From Temnopleurus reevesii (taxonomy: Eukaryota > Echinodermata > Echinoidea > Temnopleuroida > Temnopleuridae): a stretch of DNA of 64,000 nt. The position numbers and the translations under genes were made by a program. Positions 24,801 to 30,830 of this stretch are shown piece after piece; position 1 is the stretch's first letter; every line of letters begins with the position of its first letter. Below the pieces are notes generated by a model. That model saw nothing but the letters and a program-made list of their open reading frames with translations. It searched no databases and was not told where the DNA came from. The stretch covers positions 59,086-123,085 of the forward strand of contig BQKZ01000666.1 of NCBI GenBank assembly GCA_036244855.1, given 5' to 3'.

Positions 24801-26029
24801 GCGCTTGATACTCGGTTCCATATTATTACCGTGGCTTTAACTTCCCAGCAAGCCACTCAGGTGCTTAAGCATTCCAAGGAATGAATTCCTGCCAGGCACC
24901 CATTTCCACCTGGGTTGATTGCAGCAAAGTGTGGATAGATTATTCTTATCAAAAGTAATTAGCGCTATGGGTGGGATTAGAACCGTCGACTTTCTAGTTG
25001 GAAGGCGAGAGTCAGAACCATTACGCCACGACGCGTCCAGAAAATATCCAGAAAATAAGGTGCCTCTTATTTTGCTAGGAGACAGCATATTGTGGGAACA
25101 TTTCTTGAAAACTGTAAAGTATATAGTATAGTTTCAAGATCTTCTTCAGAAATAATATGTTAGATATGTTTTTTTTCAAATTTCATGGTCTGTTTAAGGA
25201 ACCAAATGGACACATTCTCTGATGTAATTCCGTTACCGAAATTTTTGATACCTTAGGGCCCTTCATGTGGACAATGAAAATGTTCTCAAATTTACTTTAT
25301 GTTACATTTTAAGACTTTGACAGAGCTCTTGAGGATCCATCAGTGAGCTTTAACAGACAAAATTGTAGCCCAAAATGGCAAGTAATCCGGTCACCGCCCA
25401 TGTGGAATGGCTAATACCATATCACATGCTTTCAATAGCCAAGTTACATTTTTAGTGCATCGAATCAAAATCAAATATTTAACCATAGCATAAAATATGG
25501 AGGCGTCGTGGTGAAGCGGTTCTGACTCTCGCCTTTTAACACGAGGGCCGTAGGTTCAAATCTCACTCATGGCGTTCATTTCCTTGAGCACGAAATTTAT
25601 CCACATTGTGCTGCACTCAACCCAGGCGAGGTAAATGGGCACCGGTAGAAAGAAATTCATTTAATGCAGTGAGCGCCAAATGGTAGCCATGGTATAGCCG
25701 AGTAATATATAAAAAGTTTAGAAACAATTTGTATAAAGAGCTAAATAAATGTTGTGTATTATTATTATTGATATGTTCAATCGTTGTGAAAAGCTTTCGA
25801 ACGCGTACTTATAGTTGAAACCCTTTTCGAAATACTTCTGAGTAATTTGAAAGTTTTCCATACTTTCTATAACTTTCCAATGAAATATAAAGCGCAAAAA
25901 GATAATTCGATATTTCATATTTCTCTTCTTAGGGAGGATGACGTCGACAACCTTTCCCTCGATTGCTTTTCGGACCACTTCAAGAAGCTCAACCTTGACC
26001 CCTGGTGTGAAGACCCGGATGCATGTTAA
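6160..26029 (+). CDS. Secreted haem peroxidase, ovoperoxidase-like (14 exons, 807 aa)
   Basis: Join 6160-6191, 8015-8139, 9803-10217, 11594-11796, 12787-12954, 14502-14738, 16096-16236, 17345-17575, 18790-19001, 20081-20193, 21234-21413, 23249-23424, 24611-24704, 25933-26029. Every intron is GT-AG and the join stays open for 807 codons. The ATG has A at -3 and G at +4. Residues 1-25 are a signal peptide ending TRA. Residues 53-191 are charged and probably a propeptide. The animal peroxidase domain follows, with Gln301, Asp304 and His305 (distal side), Ca-loop residues Thr366, Phe368, Asp370 and Ser372, catalytic pair Arg447 and Glu450, proximal His547 and its partner Asn637. The family oxidises substrates with H2O2. 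In sea urchin eggs ovoperoxidase, about 800 residues long, is a cortical-granule enzyme that cross-links tyrosines to harden the fertilisation envelope. Size and architecture fit that enzyme, but another secreted peroxidase paralogue cannot be excluded. Six exons have tandem partial copies in their introns. Confidence 0.93.
7451..7615. mobile_element. MITE family 'GCTCAAAA-GCGCG', copy 1 (intron 1)
   Basis: TTAGGGGGTATTGCTCAAAA at one end is inverted at the other (TTTTGAGCAACACCCCCTTA); ATCAACTGCAA repeats inside, and a GCGC-rich centre. Relatives at 21508-21685 and 27238-27434. The rest of intron 1 is plain AT-rich sequence. Confidence 0.75.
8015..8139 (+). CDS. Peroxidase exon 2 (signal peptide core and start of mature protein)
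   Basis: Acceptor AACTTCAG, donor GTAGGG, phase 2 to phase 1. It encodes SILAVFCFILEQTRA, the predicted cleavage site before QDASL, then an acidic stretch ending NEDYYAED. A second version of its 3' two-thirds lies 0.4 kb downstream (exon 2b). Confidence 0.88.
8205..8460. repeat. GAA/GAAG microsatellite (intron 2)
   Basis: Impure GAA tract ending in a pure (GAA)n run just before exon 2b. A second GAA tract lies at 9001-9180. Open frames here are repeat artefacts. Confidence 0.9.
8511..8594 (+). CDS. Exon 2b: possible alternative or cassette copy of exon 2
   Basis: This is an 84-nt near copy of exon 2 from the codons AQDASL to YYAED, preceded by an AG (ATAAG) and followed by a good donor, GTAAGG. 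If spliced after exon 2 it adds exactly 28 codons and keeps phase 1 for exon 3. It differs from exon 2 at 11 positions: ten synonymous and one Gln to Glu. That pattern suggests the copy has been translated, although gene conversion or a divergent haplotype wrongly placed in tandem are alternatives. The tract before the acceptor is poor in pyrimidines. Inclusion would repeat the first residues of the mature protein. Confidence 0.45.
8630..8815 (+). mobile_element. tRNA-derived SINE, 5'-truncated
   Basis: Starts near box B (ATTCGAATCCCAACCATGG) and ends GCTATATAAATTGCATATAT then ATT repeats. It inserted just downstream of exon 2b. Confidence 0.75.
9001..9180. repeat. GAA microsatellite
   Basis: Long near-pure (GAA)n run in intron 2. 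Confidence 0.95.
9570..9750 (+). mobile_element. tRNA-derived SINE, second family
   Basis: Box A-like CTAGTGGTTGCGACACC, GTCTATTCATCAGGAGATCG, box B AGATTCGATTCC, tail with GTCAATTAGTGTTTATCCAT and GAGATAACG. Same family at 50690-50853 and 50958-51060. Confidence 0.75.
9803..10217 (+). CDS. Peroxidase exon 3 (highly charged N-terminal region)
   Basis: 415 nt, phase 1 to phase 2, acceptor AATCAATAG, donor GTAAGA; it encodes residues 53-191. It holds a basic RKRR at 77-80, a Gln/Arg-rich stretch, an acidic DVDDDDE run near 111-116, and about 55 residues (120-176) of alternating Glu, Lys, Arg, Leu and Ala that should form a long charged helix or coiled coil. RKRR is a candidate furin-type cleavage site. 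GC content is well above the flanking introns. This part lies outside the conserved catalytic domain; calling it a propeptide is inference. Confidence 0.88.
10437..10512 (-). mobile_element. SINE 3' tail fragment
   Basis: Reverse complement of the GCAAAGCG...GAGTGGATATGTGCGC tail of the 1193 SINE family. The remainder of intron 3 is AT-rich, with GAAATTG repeats and the two exon 4 relics. Confidence 0.65.
11250..11322 (+). pseudogene. Exon 4 relic A (acceptor plus 5' part)
   Basis: Follows ...CTAATCAG. It reads NMEQICKSGGHHA, then NAHDHVT, and loses homology after GTGACCCG. No donor. It is the first of two relics before intact exon 4; the units are about 165-180 bp apart and share flanking GAAATTG-rich intron sequence. 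Confidence 0.8.
11413..11498 (+). pseudogene. Exon 4 relic B (acceptor plus 5' part)
   Basis: Follows AAATCAG. It is nearly identical to the first 85 bases of exon 4 and then breaks at GTGACCCG. In the intact exon GTGACC recurs 7 bases later, so the break lies at a short direct repeat. Confidence 0.8.
11594..11796 (+). CDS. Peroxidase exon 4 (start of catalytic domain)
   Basis: 203 nt, acceptor AAATCAG, donor GTGAGC, phase 2 to 1. It encodes a Met/Ile segment, QICKSGGHHAGAHAH, then RTMNGSCNNLEHPSWGS, the standard opening motif of animal peroxidase domains (R-x-x-[DN]G-x-CNNL-x-x-P-x-WG). Two truncated copies of its first ~80 bases lie upstream in intron 3. Confidence 0.92.
11797..12735. repeat. 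Minisatellite of intron 4 (ATCGAT-rich, ~115-bp units)
   Basis: At least five diverged units share CTGCTGTTAGTGACATATA, ATCGATGAAAGCA, AAGTCACATCGAT and AAAAGTCACTTC. A MITE-like element (12105-12282) sits inside the array. Confidence 0.8.
12105..12282. mobile_element. MITE family 'CACGATATAAA', copy in intron 4
   Basis: AACACGATATAAACTATTTT and its inverse AAAATAGTTTACATTGTGTT bound a middle with CTGTGCGGACACAACAA and AGCCGGTTACGG. Other copies at 20740-20945, 20960-21145 and 49725-49905. Confidence 0.75.
12787..12954 (+). CDS. Peroxidase exon 5 (distal haem site)
   Basis: 168 nt, 56 codons, phase 1 to 1. It encodes residues 259-314 including FGQFLDHDIT. Gln301, Asp304, His305 and Asp306 align with myeloperoxidase Gln91, Asp94 (haem ester), His95 (distal His) and Asp96 (Ca ligand). 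A frameshifted copy of its 3' part lies downstream at 13157-13279. Confidence 0.94.
13093..13152 (+). pseudogene. Exon 6 relic 1 (5' part, decayed)
   Basis: Contains GTGTTTTCTGCTTCAAGTCC and GGCGATGATAAG, matching SSCFPLQVPGDDK of exon 6; the acceptor AG is lost. Confidence 0.6.
13157..13279 (+). pseudogene. Exon 5 relic (3' part plus donor, frameshifted)
   Basis: Matches exon 5 from TCGTTTGCCGAGATC to the donor (GTAAAG). One inserted T after GATCACGAT shifts the frame right after the distal-His codon. It has no acceptor; what precedes it is a relic of exon 6, so the duplicated unit ran from mid exon 5 through intron 5 into exon 6. Confidence 0.82.
13429..13535 (+). pseudogene. Exon 6 relic 2 (5' part, decayed)
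   Basis: Follows GTCAATACAG. It matches exon 6 through TTCAAGTTCAGGACGATGAC to CCCGAGGACCCTG, with many substitutions. Its upstream 90 bases match those before relic 1. Confidence 0.6.
13898..14010 (+). pseudogene. Exon 6 relic 3 (acceptor plus 5' part)
   Basis: Follows ATTTGCAG. It runs in frame through DLCDCQTLNSSCF, LQVPGDDKYMKDKMCFEVPR and then diverges. The acceptor looks functional but there is no donor. Confidence 0.8.
14111..14232 (+). pseudogene. Exon 6 relic 4 (acceptor plus 5' part, internal deletion)
   Basis: Follows TGTTACAG. About 50 bases after the first Cys codons are deleted, with a stop (TAG), then KDKVCFEVPRTLPHC and KKREQFNE resume. Confidence 0.75.
14337..14430 (+). pseudogene. 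Exon 6 relic 5 (decayed)
   Basis: Matches exon 6 from the ATGAAGAATAAAGTG region to GAACAGTTCAA with several indels. The intron tail after it continues into the acceptor of the intact exon. Confidence 0.65.
14502..14738 (+). CDS. Peroxidase exon 6 (Cys-rich loop and Ca-binding loop)
   Basis: 237 nt, 79 codons, acceptor TTAATACAG, donor GTATGT. It encodes DLCDCQTLNSSCFPLQ, a second Cys pair (VCFEVPRTLPHC) and TAFVDASNVYGS, the conserved Ca-binding loop (Thr366, Phe368, Asp370, Ser372). It is the last and only complete member of a series of six copies in this intron. Confidence 0.94.
14743..14876. mobile_element. MITE-like element, first of two adjacent (intron 6)
   Basis: TAAGCCCCGGTCACAATAGG at one end is inverted at the other (GTTTGTGACCAGGGCTTA). 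Confidence 0.7.
14876..15018. mobile_element. MITE-like element, second of two adjacent (intron 6)
   Basis: TTAAGGCACCAGAAGCCCGAT is inverted at AATCGGGGCTTCTGTGTGAC and GGGGCTTTAA. A 10-bp CAACACGACT repeat lies inside. Related to the element just before it. Confidence 0.7.
15184..15230 (+). pseudogene. Exon 7 relic 1 (acceptor plus 5' part)
   Basis: Follows TTTTCACCAG. It matches exon 7 (DAEAL, then GTCGGGTCGG) with changes and runs into a GA repeat at CCTTGAAAGAG. Confidence 0.75.
15228..15450. repeat. GA microsatellite and poly-G after exon 7 relic 1
   Basis: (GA)n grading into G runs; starts exactly where relic 1 loses homology to exon 7. Confidence 0.9.
15655..15710 (+). pseudogene. 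Exon 7 relic 2 (acceptor plus 5' part)
   Basis: Follows TCTAATTCAG. It matches DAEAVK-ASGR and the following bases to GGTTCTTGA, then runs into a GA repeat at the same exon position as relic 1. Confidence 0.78.
15712..15925. repeat. GA/GATA microsatellite after exon 7 relic 2
   Basis: (GA)n with ATAG units; starts where relic 2 breaks off. Confidence 0.9.
16003..16095 (+). repeat. Three-fold 30-bp repeat carrying candidate splice acceptors
   Basis: The unit GTTCATGAAAATCTATTTCT followed by AATCCAGAT occurs three times, giving AG acceptors ending at 16031, 16063 and 16095. Only the last is followed by exon 7. Confidence 0.8.
16096..16236 (+). CDS. Peroxidase exon 7
   Basis: 141 nt, 47 codons, phase 1 to 1, acceptor TCTAATCCAG, donor GTAATT. 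It encodes a Lys/Glu-rich surface segment with LLPHHEEETGNCFGE, joining the Ca loop to the catalytic-Arg motif. Two truncated copies of its first ~45 bases lie upstream. The acceptor itself sits at the end of a three-fold 30-bp repeat. Confidence 0.9.
16793..17105. mobile_element. MITE-like element with ~64-bp inverted ends (intron 7)
   Basis: GGCCCGTATTCTGATAGCGA with GGTTTAAGTTAACCCTGGTC (16793-16857) is inverted at 17041-17104. No open frame. The rest of intron 7 (16237-16792, 17106-17344) shows nothing recognisable. Confidence 0.85.
17345..17575 (+). CDS. Peroxidase exon 8 (catalytic Arg/Glu)
   Basis: 231 nt, 77 codons, acceptor CAACCAG, donor GTGAGT. It encodes GDFRANEQPGLTSLHTIFVR, where Arg447 and Glu450 align with myeloperoxidase Arg239 and Glu242 (H2O2 activation, haem ester), then RKIVGAIMQNIVYHEYLPTL. 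Strong match to the family; no extra copies seen. Confidence 0.95.
17842..18362. mobile_element. MITE-like element (intron 8)
   Basis: TTAAAGCCCAAGTATAGTTT and AAACTTTACTTGGGCTTAA are inverted ends; 520 bp of AT-rich interior. The rest of intron 8 has no recognisable content. Confidence 0.75.
18790..19001 (+). CDS. Peroxidase exon 9 (proximal His)
   Basis: 212 nt, phase 1 to 0, acceptor TCACGCAG, donor GTGAGT. It encodes VFATSGFRQGHSAV; His547 is the proximal haem ligand (myeloperoxidase His336). The exon is GC-rich relative to its introns. Confidence 0.95.
19211..19248. other. Nextera mate-pair junction adapter (sequencing artefact)
   Basis: Two head-to-head copies of the 19-bp transposase mosaic end (AGATGTGTATAAGAGACAG and its reverse complement), exactly the 38-bp circularisation adapter, adjoining the N gap. 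It is not genomic. Confidence 0.97.
19250..19346. other. Assembly gap (97 N) in intron 9
   Basis: Unknown sequence between the adapter and a poly-T. True gap length is unknown. Confidence 0.99.
19347..19525. repeat. GC-rich tandem repeat after the gap
   Basis: Two units with TTTTTGCTTGTCAGCT, GGGAGGGGCGGGGGCGCC and CCCCCCGGG. The composition differs sharply from the surrounding intron; similar text (CAGGCGCGCACCG) lies just before the adapter, so the repeat spans the gap. Confidence 0.75.
20081..20193 (+). CDS. Peroxidase exon 10
   Basis: 113 nt, phase 0 to 2, acceptor CTTTTATAG, donor GTAAGT. It encodes EGIDGFMQGMIRQTARK and SETLLNKLFVGPEHG, the helix before the Asn motif in animal peroxidases. 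Confidence 0.92.
20740..20945. mobile_element. MITE family 'CACGATATAAA', copy 2 (intron 10)
   Basis: AACGATACAAAATATTTTCG...CGGAAATAGTTTATATCGTG ends; interior with GAGCCGGCTTGTGATTG and TGTCCGCACA. Confidence 0.75.
20960..21145. mobile_element. MITE family 'CACGATATAAA', copy 3 (intron 10)
   Basis: Tandem neighbour of copy 2 in the same orientation; shares GACCCACTTTATTTTACG and ATTTATATCGTGTTTATTGC. Confidence 0.75.
21234..21413 (+). CDS. Peroxidase exon 11 (proximal Asn motif)
   Basis: 180 nt, phase 2 to 2, acceptor GATGAAG, donor GTAAGA. It encodes GLDLVSLNVLRGRDNGI, in which Asn637 aligns with myeloperoxidase Asn421, the H-bond partner of the proximal His. The usual RDHG reads RDNG here. 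YYRWRDFCGL follows. Confidence 0.93.
21456..21822. mobile_element. Outer MITE hosting a nested MITE (intron 11)
   Basis: TTCAGTCAACTGTGACGAAG with GACACTTCGACAGGAAGT on the left is inverted at ACTTCCGGTCGATGTGTCC and TTCGTCACAGTTTACTGAAA on the right. The interior contains the element at 21508-21685. Confidence 0.8.
21508..21685. mobile_element. MITE family 'GCTCAAAA-GCGCG', copy 2 (nested)
   Basis: GGGGGTGTTGTTCAAAAGTTGC at one end and TTTTGAACAACATCG at the other; the interior GCGCGTCTTGTTAAATGCGC is the reverse complement of copy 1. Confidence 0.78.
21826..22197. mobile_element. MITE family 'TCGTCACAGTCACAGTCGA', copy 1
   Basis: Ends GTTTTGATTCCATTCGTCAC and GTCGACTTTGATTGTGACGA are inverted; interior repeats of GTGACGAGC. 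Copies at 29638-29990 and, reversed, 35899-36217. Confidence 0.78.
22231..22680 (-). mobile_element. Two tandem tRNA-like SINE heads
   Basis: On the - strand each has TGGCTCAGTGGTAGAGCG (box A) and GTGGGTTCGATCCCCGG (box B); they are about 155 bp apart with the same flank (GGTCTTGGGAATAATTACGA). The first (22370-22450) has box-A substitutions. Probably a SINE dimer, not two tRNA genes, because the anticodon arm does not fold cleanly. Confidence 0.7.
22740..22990. mobile_element. MITE-like element (intron 11)
   Basis: AAGCCTGAGCCACACCTTTG with TGTTTTAGCCT is inverted at AAGGCTAAAAACGC and AAAGGTGTGACGTAGGCTT. Confidence 0.78.
23249..23424 (+). CDS. Peroxidase exon 12
   Basis: 176 nt, phase 2 to 1, acceptor CATCCTAG, donor GTAACT. 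It encodes DIDPFIGFMGEKPAYGG and ACIIGSQFKSLRDGDRFFF, conserved C-terminal peroxidase motifs. Five partial copies of its 3' two-thirds follow in tandem (23468-24258); this is the only copy with an acceptor and the DIDPFIG part. Confidence 0.94.
23468..23603 (+). pseudogene. Exon 12 relic 1 (3' part plus donor)
   Basis: Matches exon 12 from the GEKPAYGGM region to the end; donor GTAAGT is intact. It encodes ACIIGSQFKSLRDGDRFFFR exactly as the intact exon. No acceptor. Confidence 0.82.
23650..23776 (+). pseudogene. Exon 12 relic 2 (3' part plus donor)
   Basis: Encodes ACIIGSQFKSLCDGDRFYFR and ends in FTKG; donor GTAAAT. The upstream part has decayed. Confidence 0.8.
23840..23954 (+). pseudogene. 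Exon 12 relic 3 (3' part plus donor)
   Basis: Encodes LAYIIDRQYKTLQDGDRFFF with more substitutions; donor GTAAGT. The frame stays open into relic 4. Confidence 0.8.
24015..24134 (+). pseudogene. Exon 12 relic 4 (3' part, donor lost)
   Basis: Encodes LACSIGTQFKSLRDGDRFFF; the donor GT has become GC (AAAGGCTTTT). Confidence 0.8.
24165..24258 (+). pseudogene. Exon 12 relic 5 (truncated)
   Basis: Matches to GGTGACCGGTTCTTCTTG, then skips to GTCCACAG; the rest is missing. It is the last unit of the array, about 180 bp per unit. Confidence 0.75.
24611..24704 (+). CDS. Peroxidase exon 13
   Basis: 94 nt, phase 1 to 2, acceptor CATTTTGCAG, donor GTAAGT. It encodes EQQDAIEDVTMARVLCETLD and QRNVFK, matching the family's Arg-x-[IL]-Cys-[DE] C-terminal motif. 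Confidence 0.92.
24868..25045 (-). mobile_element. tRNA-derived SINE (intron 13)
   Basis: Minus-strand copy of the 1193 family: GTGGCGTAATGGTTCTGACT, GGTTCTAATCCCACCCAT, then CCCAGGTGGAAATGGGTGCC. Confidence 0.75.
25498..25745 (+). mobile_element. tRNA-derived SINE (intron 13)
   Basis: TGGAGGCGTCGTGGTGAAGC, GGTTCAAATCTCACTCATGG, AACCCAGGCGAGGTAAATGG; the tail is degenerate. Confidence 0.78.
25933..26029 (+). CDS. Peroxidase exon 14 (C-terminus and stop)
   Basis: Acceptor CTTCTTAG. It encodes EDDVDNLSLDCFSDHFKKL, LDPWCEDPDAC and TAA at 26027-26029. The protein ends right after the last Cys, with no membrane anchor or added domain, as expected for a secreted peroxidase. Confidence 0.92.
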
Positions 26030-26790
26030 GGTTCCGGAAGCAGTTCACGAACTCTTCGCATGGAATAACGTCACTTTGGATTCACCTATTTCTGATTTAA
26101 AGGAGACCGCAGCCCTAGAATTATCGTGCTCTCAGTGATTGAAGGAAAATTTGACCAAGATCTGATAACGCGCTGAAAAAAAAAATCCAACATGCATTAA
26201 TATTAATTCGAGGACAGGGGCTCGACATGATTCCCTACAGAACACTTCAAGAATTGATAAAGGCATAACACTAATAATCTTATATTTGAATAGCTTACAT
26301 GTTAAATTAAGTTAAATGTAGTAGACTAAATGACGTGTTTGCAACTTTATGGTAATAGAATTTGGATAGTTAAACTGCACCTCATTATTTGACTTATGAC
26401 AAAGAGAGTGTAGGAATTTGAATTGATTGCCATATATATAGATATTTTCTTTGTCATTGTTGTTATTGTCATACAATTTAGTGTGTGTAAACATATTTGA
26501 TGTGTATATTTTAGGAAGTATTTAGACGTATTTTAGGAGTGAGTAATATGAAATTAGTAAAAAGAAACACGGAAGATGGGTATCGTAAATGCTGTGCAGT
26601 GAAATAAGTAAAAATGATCTCTTGACAGGGCACGCCTCGTTAACATAAAGATCGTTCAGCTTTGAAACGATAGGTAAATGAATAATGTATTAAAAACTTA
26701 TTAATTCTTTAATTAACTAACTATCTAAAAACTTATCTTAAAGGATGAATGAATACATAACAGAATGAATAAAAATATATCCCCTTTATT
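26030..26790 (+). promoter_or_regulatory. Probable 3' UTR of peroxidase gene with poly(A) signal
   Basis: AT-rich sequence without an open frame follows the stop. The first convincing AATAAA in the sense strand is at 26768-26773, about 740 bases downstream, and T/A-rich sequence follows. The end point is an estimate; transcript data would set it. Confidence 0.45.
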
Positions 26791-27237
26791 TGAAGTGACT
26801 TTGCTTCAGATTATGACAAAGAGTTCTAAAACCTTATTTCATGGTCCACATTTGTGGGTCTTCCCTATCAATGTCAATCTATTTTCAAAACAATTTACAT
26901 TCTGCCTAAATTGCATATGGTGCGAACTGATTGATCGAATCGTCAAATATAGCTCAAGAACTAATGAATAGGCTGGGATAACGTACACTAATGCGGCTAC
27001 GAAAATATGGGTCATTCATAAATAAGGTAAGGTGGTGGACCGTGCATACTGTAACTTCTGAAAAATAACATATTATCCGAAATTTGAAATAATATCCATC
27101 CCGAAAGTATGTAGTATGTAAATGATGTACACAAAGTAGCGTAACGATTTATGAGAATATCAAAACGAGTCATGCTACTTTAGAGTGCATTTAGCAGCCA
27201 CGTGTCTTGCCATGGCTGTACATGAATTTGAATCAAA

Positions 27238-27434
27238 TAGGGGTGTTGCAATAAAATAGCAATCATTGCAAATCAGCTATAAATCAAATACAAATTGAAA
27301 CGCACAATCGTATTGGTTTACAATACTCGCTCCAAAGAACGTGCGCAATTAACATGATTAACAGCAATTTTGATTAGTCAAATAGCAGCAGCTTGCAGTC
27401 AATTGCAAAACTGTTTGAACTGCAACATCCCTTG
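27238..27434. mobile_element. MITE family 'GCTCAAAA', copy 3
   Basis: AGGGGTGTTGCAATAAAATAGC and GCAAAACTGTTTGAACTGCA, ACATCCCT are degenerate inverted ends; the interior keeps CGCACAATCGTATTGG. Confidence 0.6.
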
Positions 27435-28242
27435 ATATTATTAAATGGATTTGTGGATTGTAAAAACATTAACCTATCAATGATTTATCGGAAATTAAAA
27501 TGAGGAAATTCTGGGTACTGAAAATTGTTTGTTCGTTTTCTTAGATTTTCAGAAAGTTATTATCAGTACACTCGTCTATTCCAGTTTAAGCCGCTGTCTG
27601 CAGAAGGGCACAAACTATTTGGACTAAGTGAACACATTTTATTCAAGCATTCATTATAGCTATATCAGATTGCACAAAGAATACATCTCCTTCCCCCTTA
27701 TGCTGCTGAGAAATTTTGAACAGTTGTCGCTCATGTTAAAAAATGCGCCTTGAACACTCCACAGAGTCGATTTGGCGCGATATGAATAGTATTATCTTCA
27801 TTATTATTTTTCAGCAGATTAAATAAACTTTTATTGTATTTATGTAACCATGATGAATGCTTGAATGAAGTAATTGATCTGTCCAGTTCGTTTGACCATT
27901 CCACTCACAATGATTCTTAAGTACATGATATGCAAATGAATGGTGGGCAATGTCACATAGGTGGTAACGGAATTACACGCCATTGTGAGCTACACTTTGT
28001 CTTTTCCAGTGACAGATTCTCAGAGACCGAACAAACTCTCAAAATGTAGCATAACGCAAATGCTAGCGTATAAAAAGAGAGAAACATTTATAGCGTTTAC
28101 ATAGATTGCCCCAAGGTATCGGAATTACACGAGAGAATTAAAAACACTTTCAAAGAATTACGTGTGTCATGGGACATTGAATCTATACGTGATGTATTAA
28201 AATGTAGGGTTATCACAACTGCATTGAATTTTCGTTGCCCAC

Positions 28243-28350
28243 AACTGGGCGTTGTGGCGTGCATCTGTAATCAAGCTGTTTGGGACAGTCACAAAATGAC
28301 TTTGGTCGGTTCCTGCGCAGCGGGTTCGATCCCGGTCGCGTCTTCCGGAT
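28243..28350 (+). mobile_element. Small-RNA-like element (7SL-like head, tRNA-like box B)
   Basis: GGGCGTTGTGGCGTGCATCT with GTAATCAAGCT resembles the conserved 5' domain of SRP (7SL) RNA (GGGCG..GTGGCG..TGCCTGTA.TCCCAGCT). It is followed 40 bases later by GCGGGTTCGATCCCGGTCGC, a perfect Pol III box B. Probably a SINE; the relation to 7SL is inference. Confidence 0.4.
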
Positions 28351-29637
28351 GATGACGCTAAAGGTCGGTCCTCTTTCTGTCTATTCTCCTGGCGTAAATA
28401 TTCAAATTTGAAAGACCTAAAACTAAAATTCTCTCTCTCTCCTCTTCCTCTCTCTCGTTCAACTTAATTTTTTAGAAATTAGATTATGTCGTGTTTTGCA
28501 AATTTTGGTCATTAAACAGATCATAAACTGTGAAAAAATAATTCTAGCATCTTTGTGAAAAGAGAATTTCAATCTCTTCATGAAATATATACGTCAAAAA
28601 TTGTCCAAAACTTATTCAGCTCGACCAAAGTTAGAGGAATGTTTAAAAACATTTTCGGATTTTCCTCATGAGGAATTGCCTATATACATGGAAACTTGTG
28701 AAAAGGAAGAAAGAACAAGTAGTGGTACGGTCTTTTAAACCTTGTTTATTGTTTTATTACAAAGATGAACTCATAATTCGTTTTTAATGACAATTTTGAA
28801 AGGTAGCTTGCAATACATTACTTCGGGCATAATATGTAATATACTTTCATACAAAGAGATATAATCTAAATATATATGTTTCTTCAAGATAAAAACTGCA
28901 TGAAAATACAATCATTAATATAATCATGATCATCATAACTCAATGAAAAAAAGGTGATTACAACCTCTTTCCTCCGTAAGTACCTACTGTTATATATGTT
29001 TATGAATTACACCCCATTTTAGTATATGACCACATTGCAGTAATTTAATTCATGACACACAATTTATTATTAACTGTTAAACAATTATAAATGCTTACTT
29101 TCAAACAATGAGGTTTTGGCATTGTTTGGCACTGTTTGAAAGATAGTCTATATATGTTGATTTTCATGTAATCATTGTATTCGTAAAGTCTTGGGTATAC
29201 TGAAAGAGTTAGGCCTATCTATGGCTACATGTATATATTATTACACTTGACACAATTCCATTCAGAGGTAATCGGCATAAATATAGCTAGTCATTACACT
29301 AACATACTTTTGATTGAAAGGAAAACAAATTAAAGTATCATTATATTCAAGTTTGGAACATTCTGTTGCGTTAAAGGACCGCCTAAAACCCTAGCTTGTT
29401 AGATGATGAAATAATGGTGGCCTATCTTTCTTTAAGTTTGGCATAAAGTAAGAATAACTCAACAGAGGCTCTGAACGCCACACAAAACCCCTCCCCACCG
29501 GGCGACCTGATTACCATTAACACAGTGTTACATGTGAAATTGAGAACATAAATTTAACATGAAACGGGAACGGCAAATAACATGTTTACAGAACATATGT
29601 TCCATTTTACAATAACATAATTTCGTTGAATATGATA

Positions 29638-29990
29638 TGGAAGTTTCAATTTCATTCGTCACGGTCACAGTAGACAGGAAGTCATATTTTTAGGCAGATG
29701 TGCATTGTTACGTCACAGCTTCCGTATAATGAACCTGTGACAAGCCCTCTCGTTTACTGTGACGAGTATTTCTCGATTTTTCCGTTCTCTCACTGATCTG
29801 TGACGAGCCTGTAGACGAGCGCCTGTCTCTTGTGTAAATGCTATTTTGACGTCATCTGGAACTGGTCGTCTGAAATCGAAATCGATTTTGGTAATGAACG
29901 AACGAGCGTATTATGACGTGTTGACATTGGATGACCATTACTTCCGGTCGGCTGTGACTTTAACAAATGAACTCGGAAATTCCATAATAC
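29638..29990. mobile_element. MITE family 'TCGTCACAGTCACAG', copy 2
   Basis: GTTTCAATTTCATTCGTCAC at the left, GACCATTACTTCCGGTCGGC and GGAAATTCCAT at the right; interior TGTGACGAGTATTTCTCGAT as in copy 1. Confidence 0.75.
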
Positions 29991-30144
29991 ATCTGTACTA
30001 TACAGATTTGAATTCAGTCTTTGAGTCGAACATTACTCGGTTCAAGAGACTTTGTGCAATTCTGATCCAAAATTGATGGATCTGTATTCTCGTTACAACT
30101 AGAGGAGTTATCAATTATTTTTTTGCGACAGCAAACGGATATGA

Positions 30145-30830
30145 GCAGCAGTATATAAGTATGTGTACGAGTAGAAGTAGTAGGGATAGTAATAGTAGAA
30201 GTAGTAGTAGTAGTCACATGGTAGCATTGGTAGAAATAGTCAGGGAAGCAGTTGTTCTGTAGGGTAGTTGTATGAAAACTATGGGATATTTTGACAGAAG
30301 ATGCTGAAAAAGAAGTAGTAGTTGTAGTAGGCTAGCAGTAGTGAAAGTAGTAGTAGTGGTAGTAGTAGTAGAAGTAGTAGTACTATCAGCAGTAACAACA
30401 TTAGTAGCATGGATACTATTAGTTGAGTAAAAGATAGTAGAACCGTAGTAATGTAAGTGAGATCTGTGTGTAGTCGTAATGGCAGAAGAAGTAGTAGTAG
30501 AAGGAAGGAAAACAGCAGAAGATGTTTAGTTGTAGCCGTATAGTTGTAGTAGTAGTAGGAGGAGGAGGAGGAGGAGGAGGAGTGTTGGTGGTATAAGTTA
30601 TGGTGGTGAAATTAGTAATTGGAATACTAGTCAAATAATAACAGTCAAAATGAAAATTGCTATGATATCAATAAAAGCAACGATCGCATGGAATTAGTAT
30701 TATTATTATTATTAGTAGTAGTAGTAGTAGCAGATGTAGTAGTAGTAGTAGAACTAGTAGTAGTAGTACTACTACTACTACTAGTAGTAGTTGTTGTTGT
30801 TGTAGTAGTAGCAGTATGAGCGGTACATGT
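30145..30830. repeat. TAG/GTA trinucleotide tract
   Basis: About 700 bp of impure (TAG)n with GGA runs and a small ACTACTACTACTAGTAGTAG palindrome near 30770. Confidence 0.9.

Larger units (their letters stand above)
26791..29637. other. Intergenic, repeats only
   Basis: Holds the third 'GCTCAAAA' MITE (27238-27434), a SINE tail fragment (27743-27805), GGAATTAC/GTAATTCC motifs near 27968 and 28120 related to the element at 62239, and a small-RNA-like element at 28243-28350. No gene. Confidence 0.55.

Noticed and set aside
6160..26029. Peroxidasin
   Set aside because: No leucine-rich repeats, Ig domains or VWC domain; the N-terminus is a signal peptide plus a charged region and the protein ends after the peroxidase domain.
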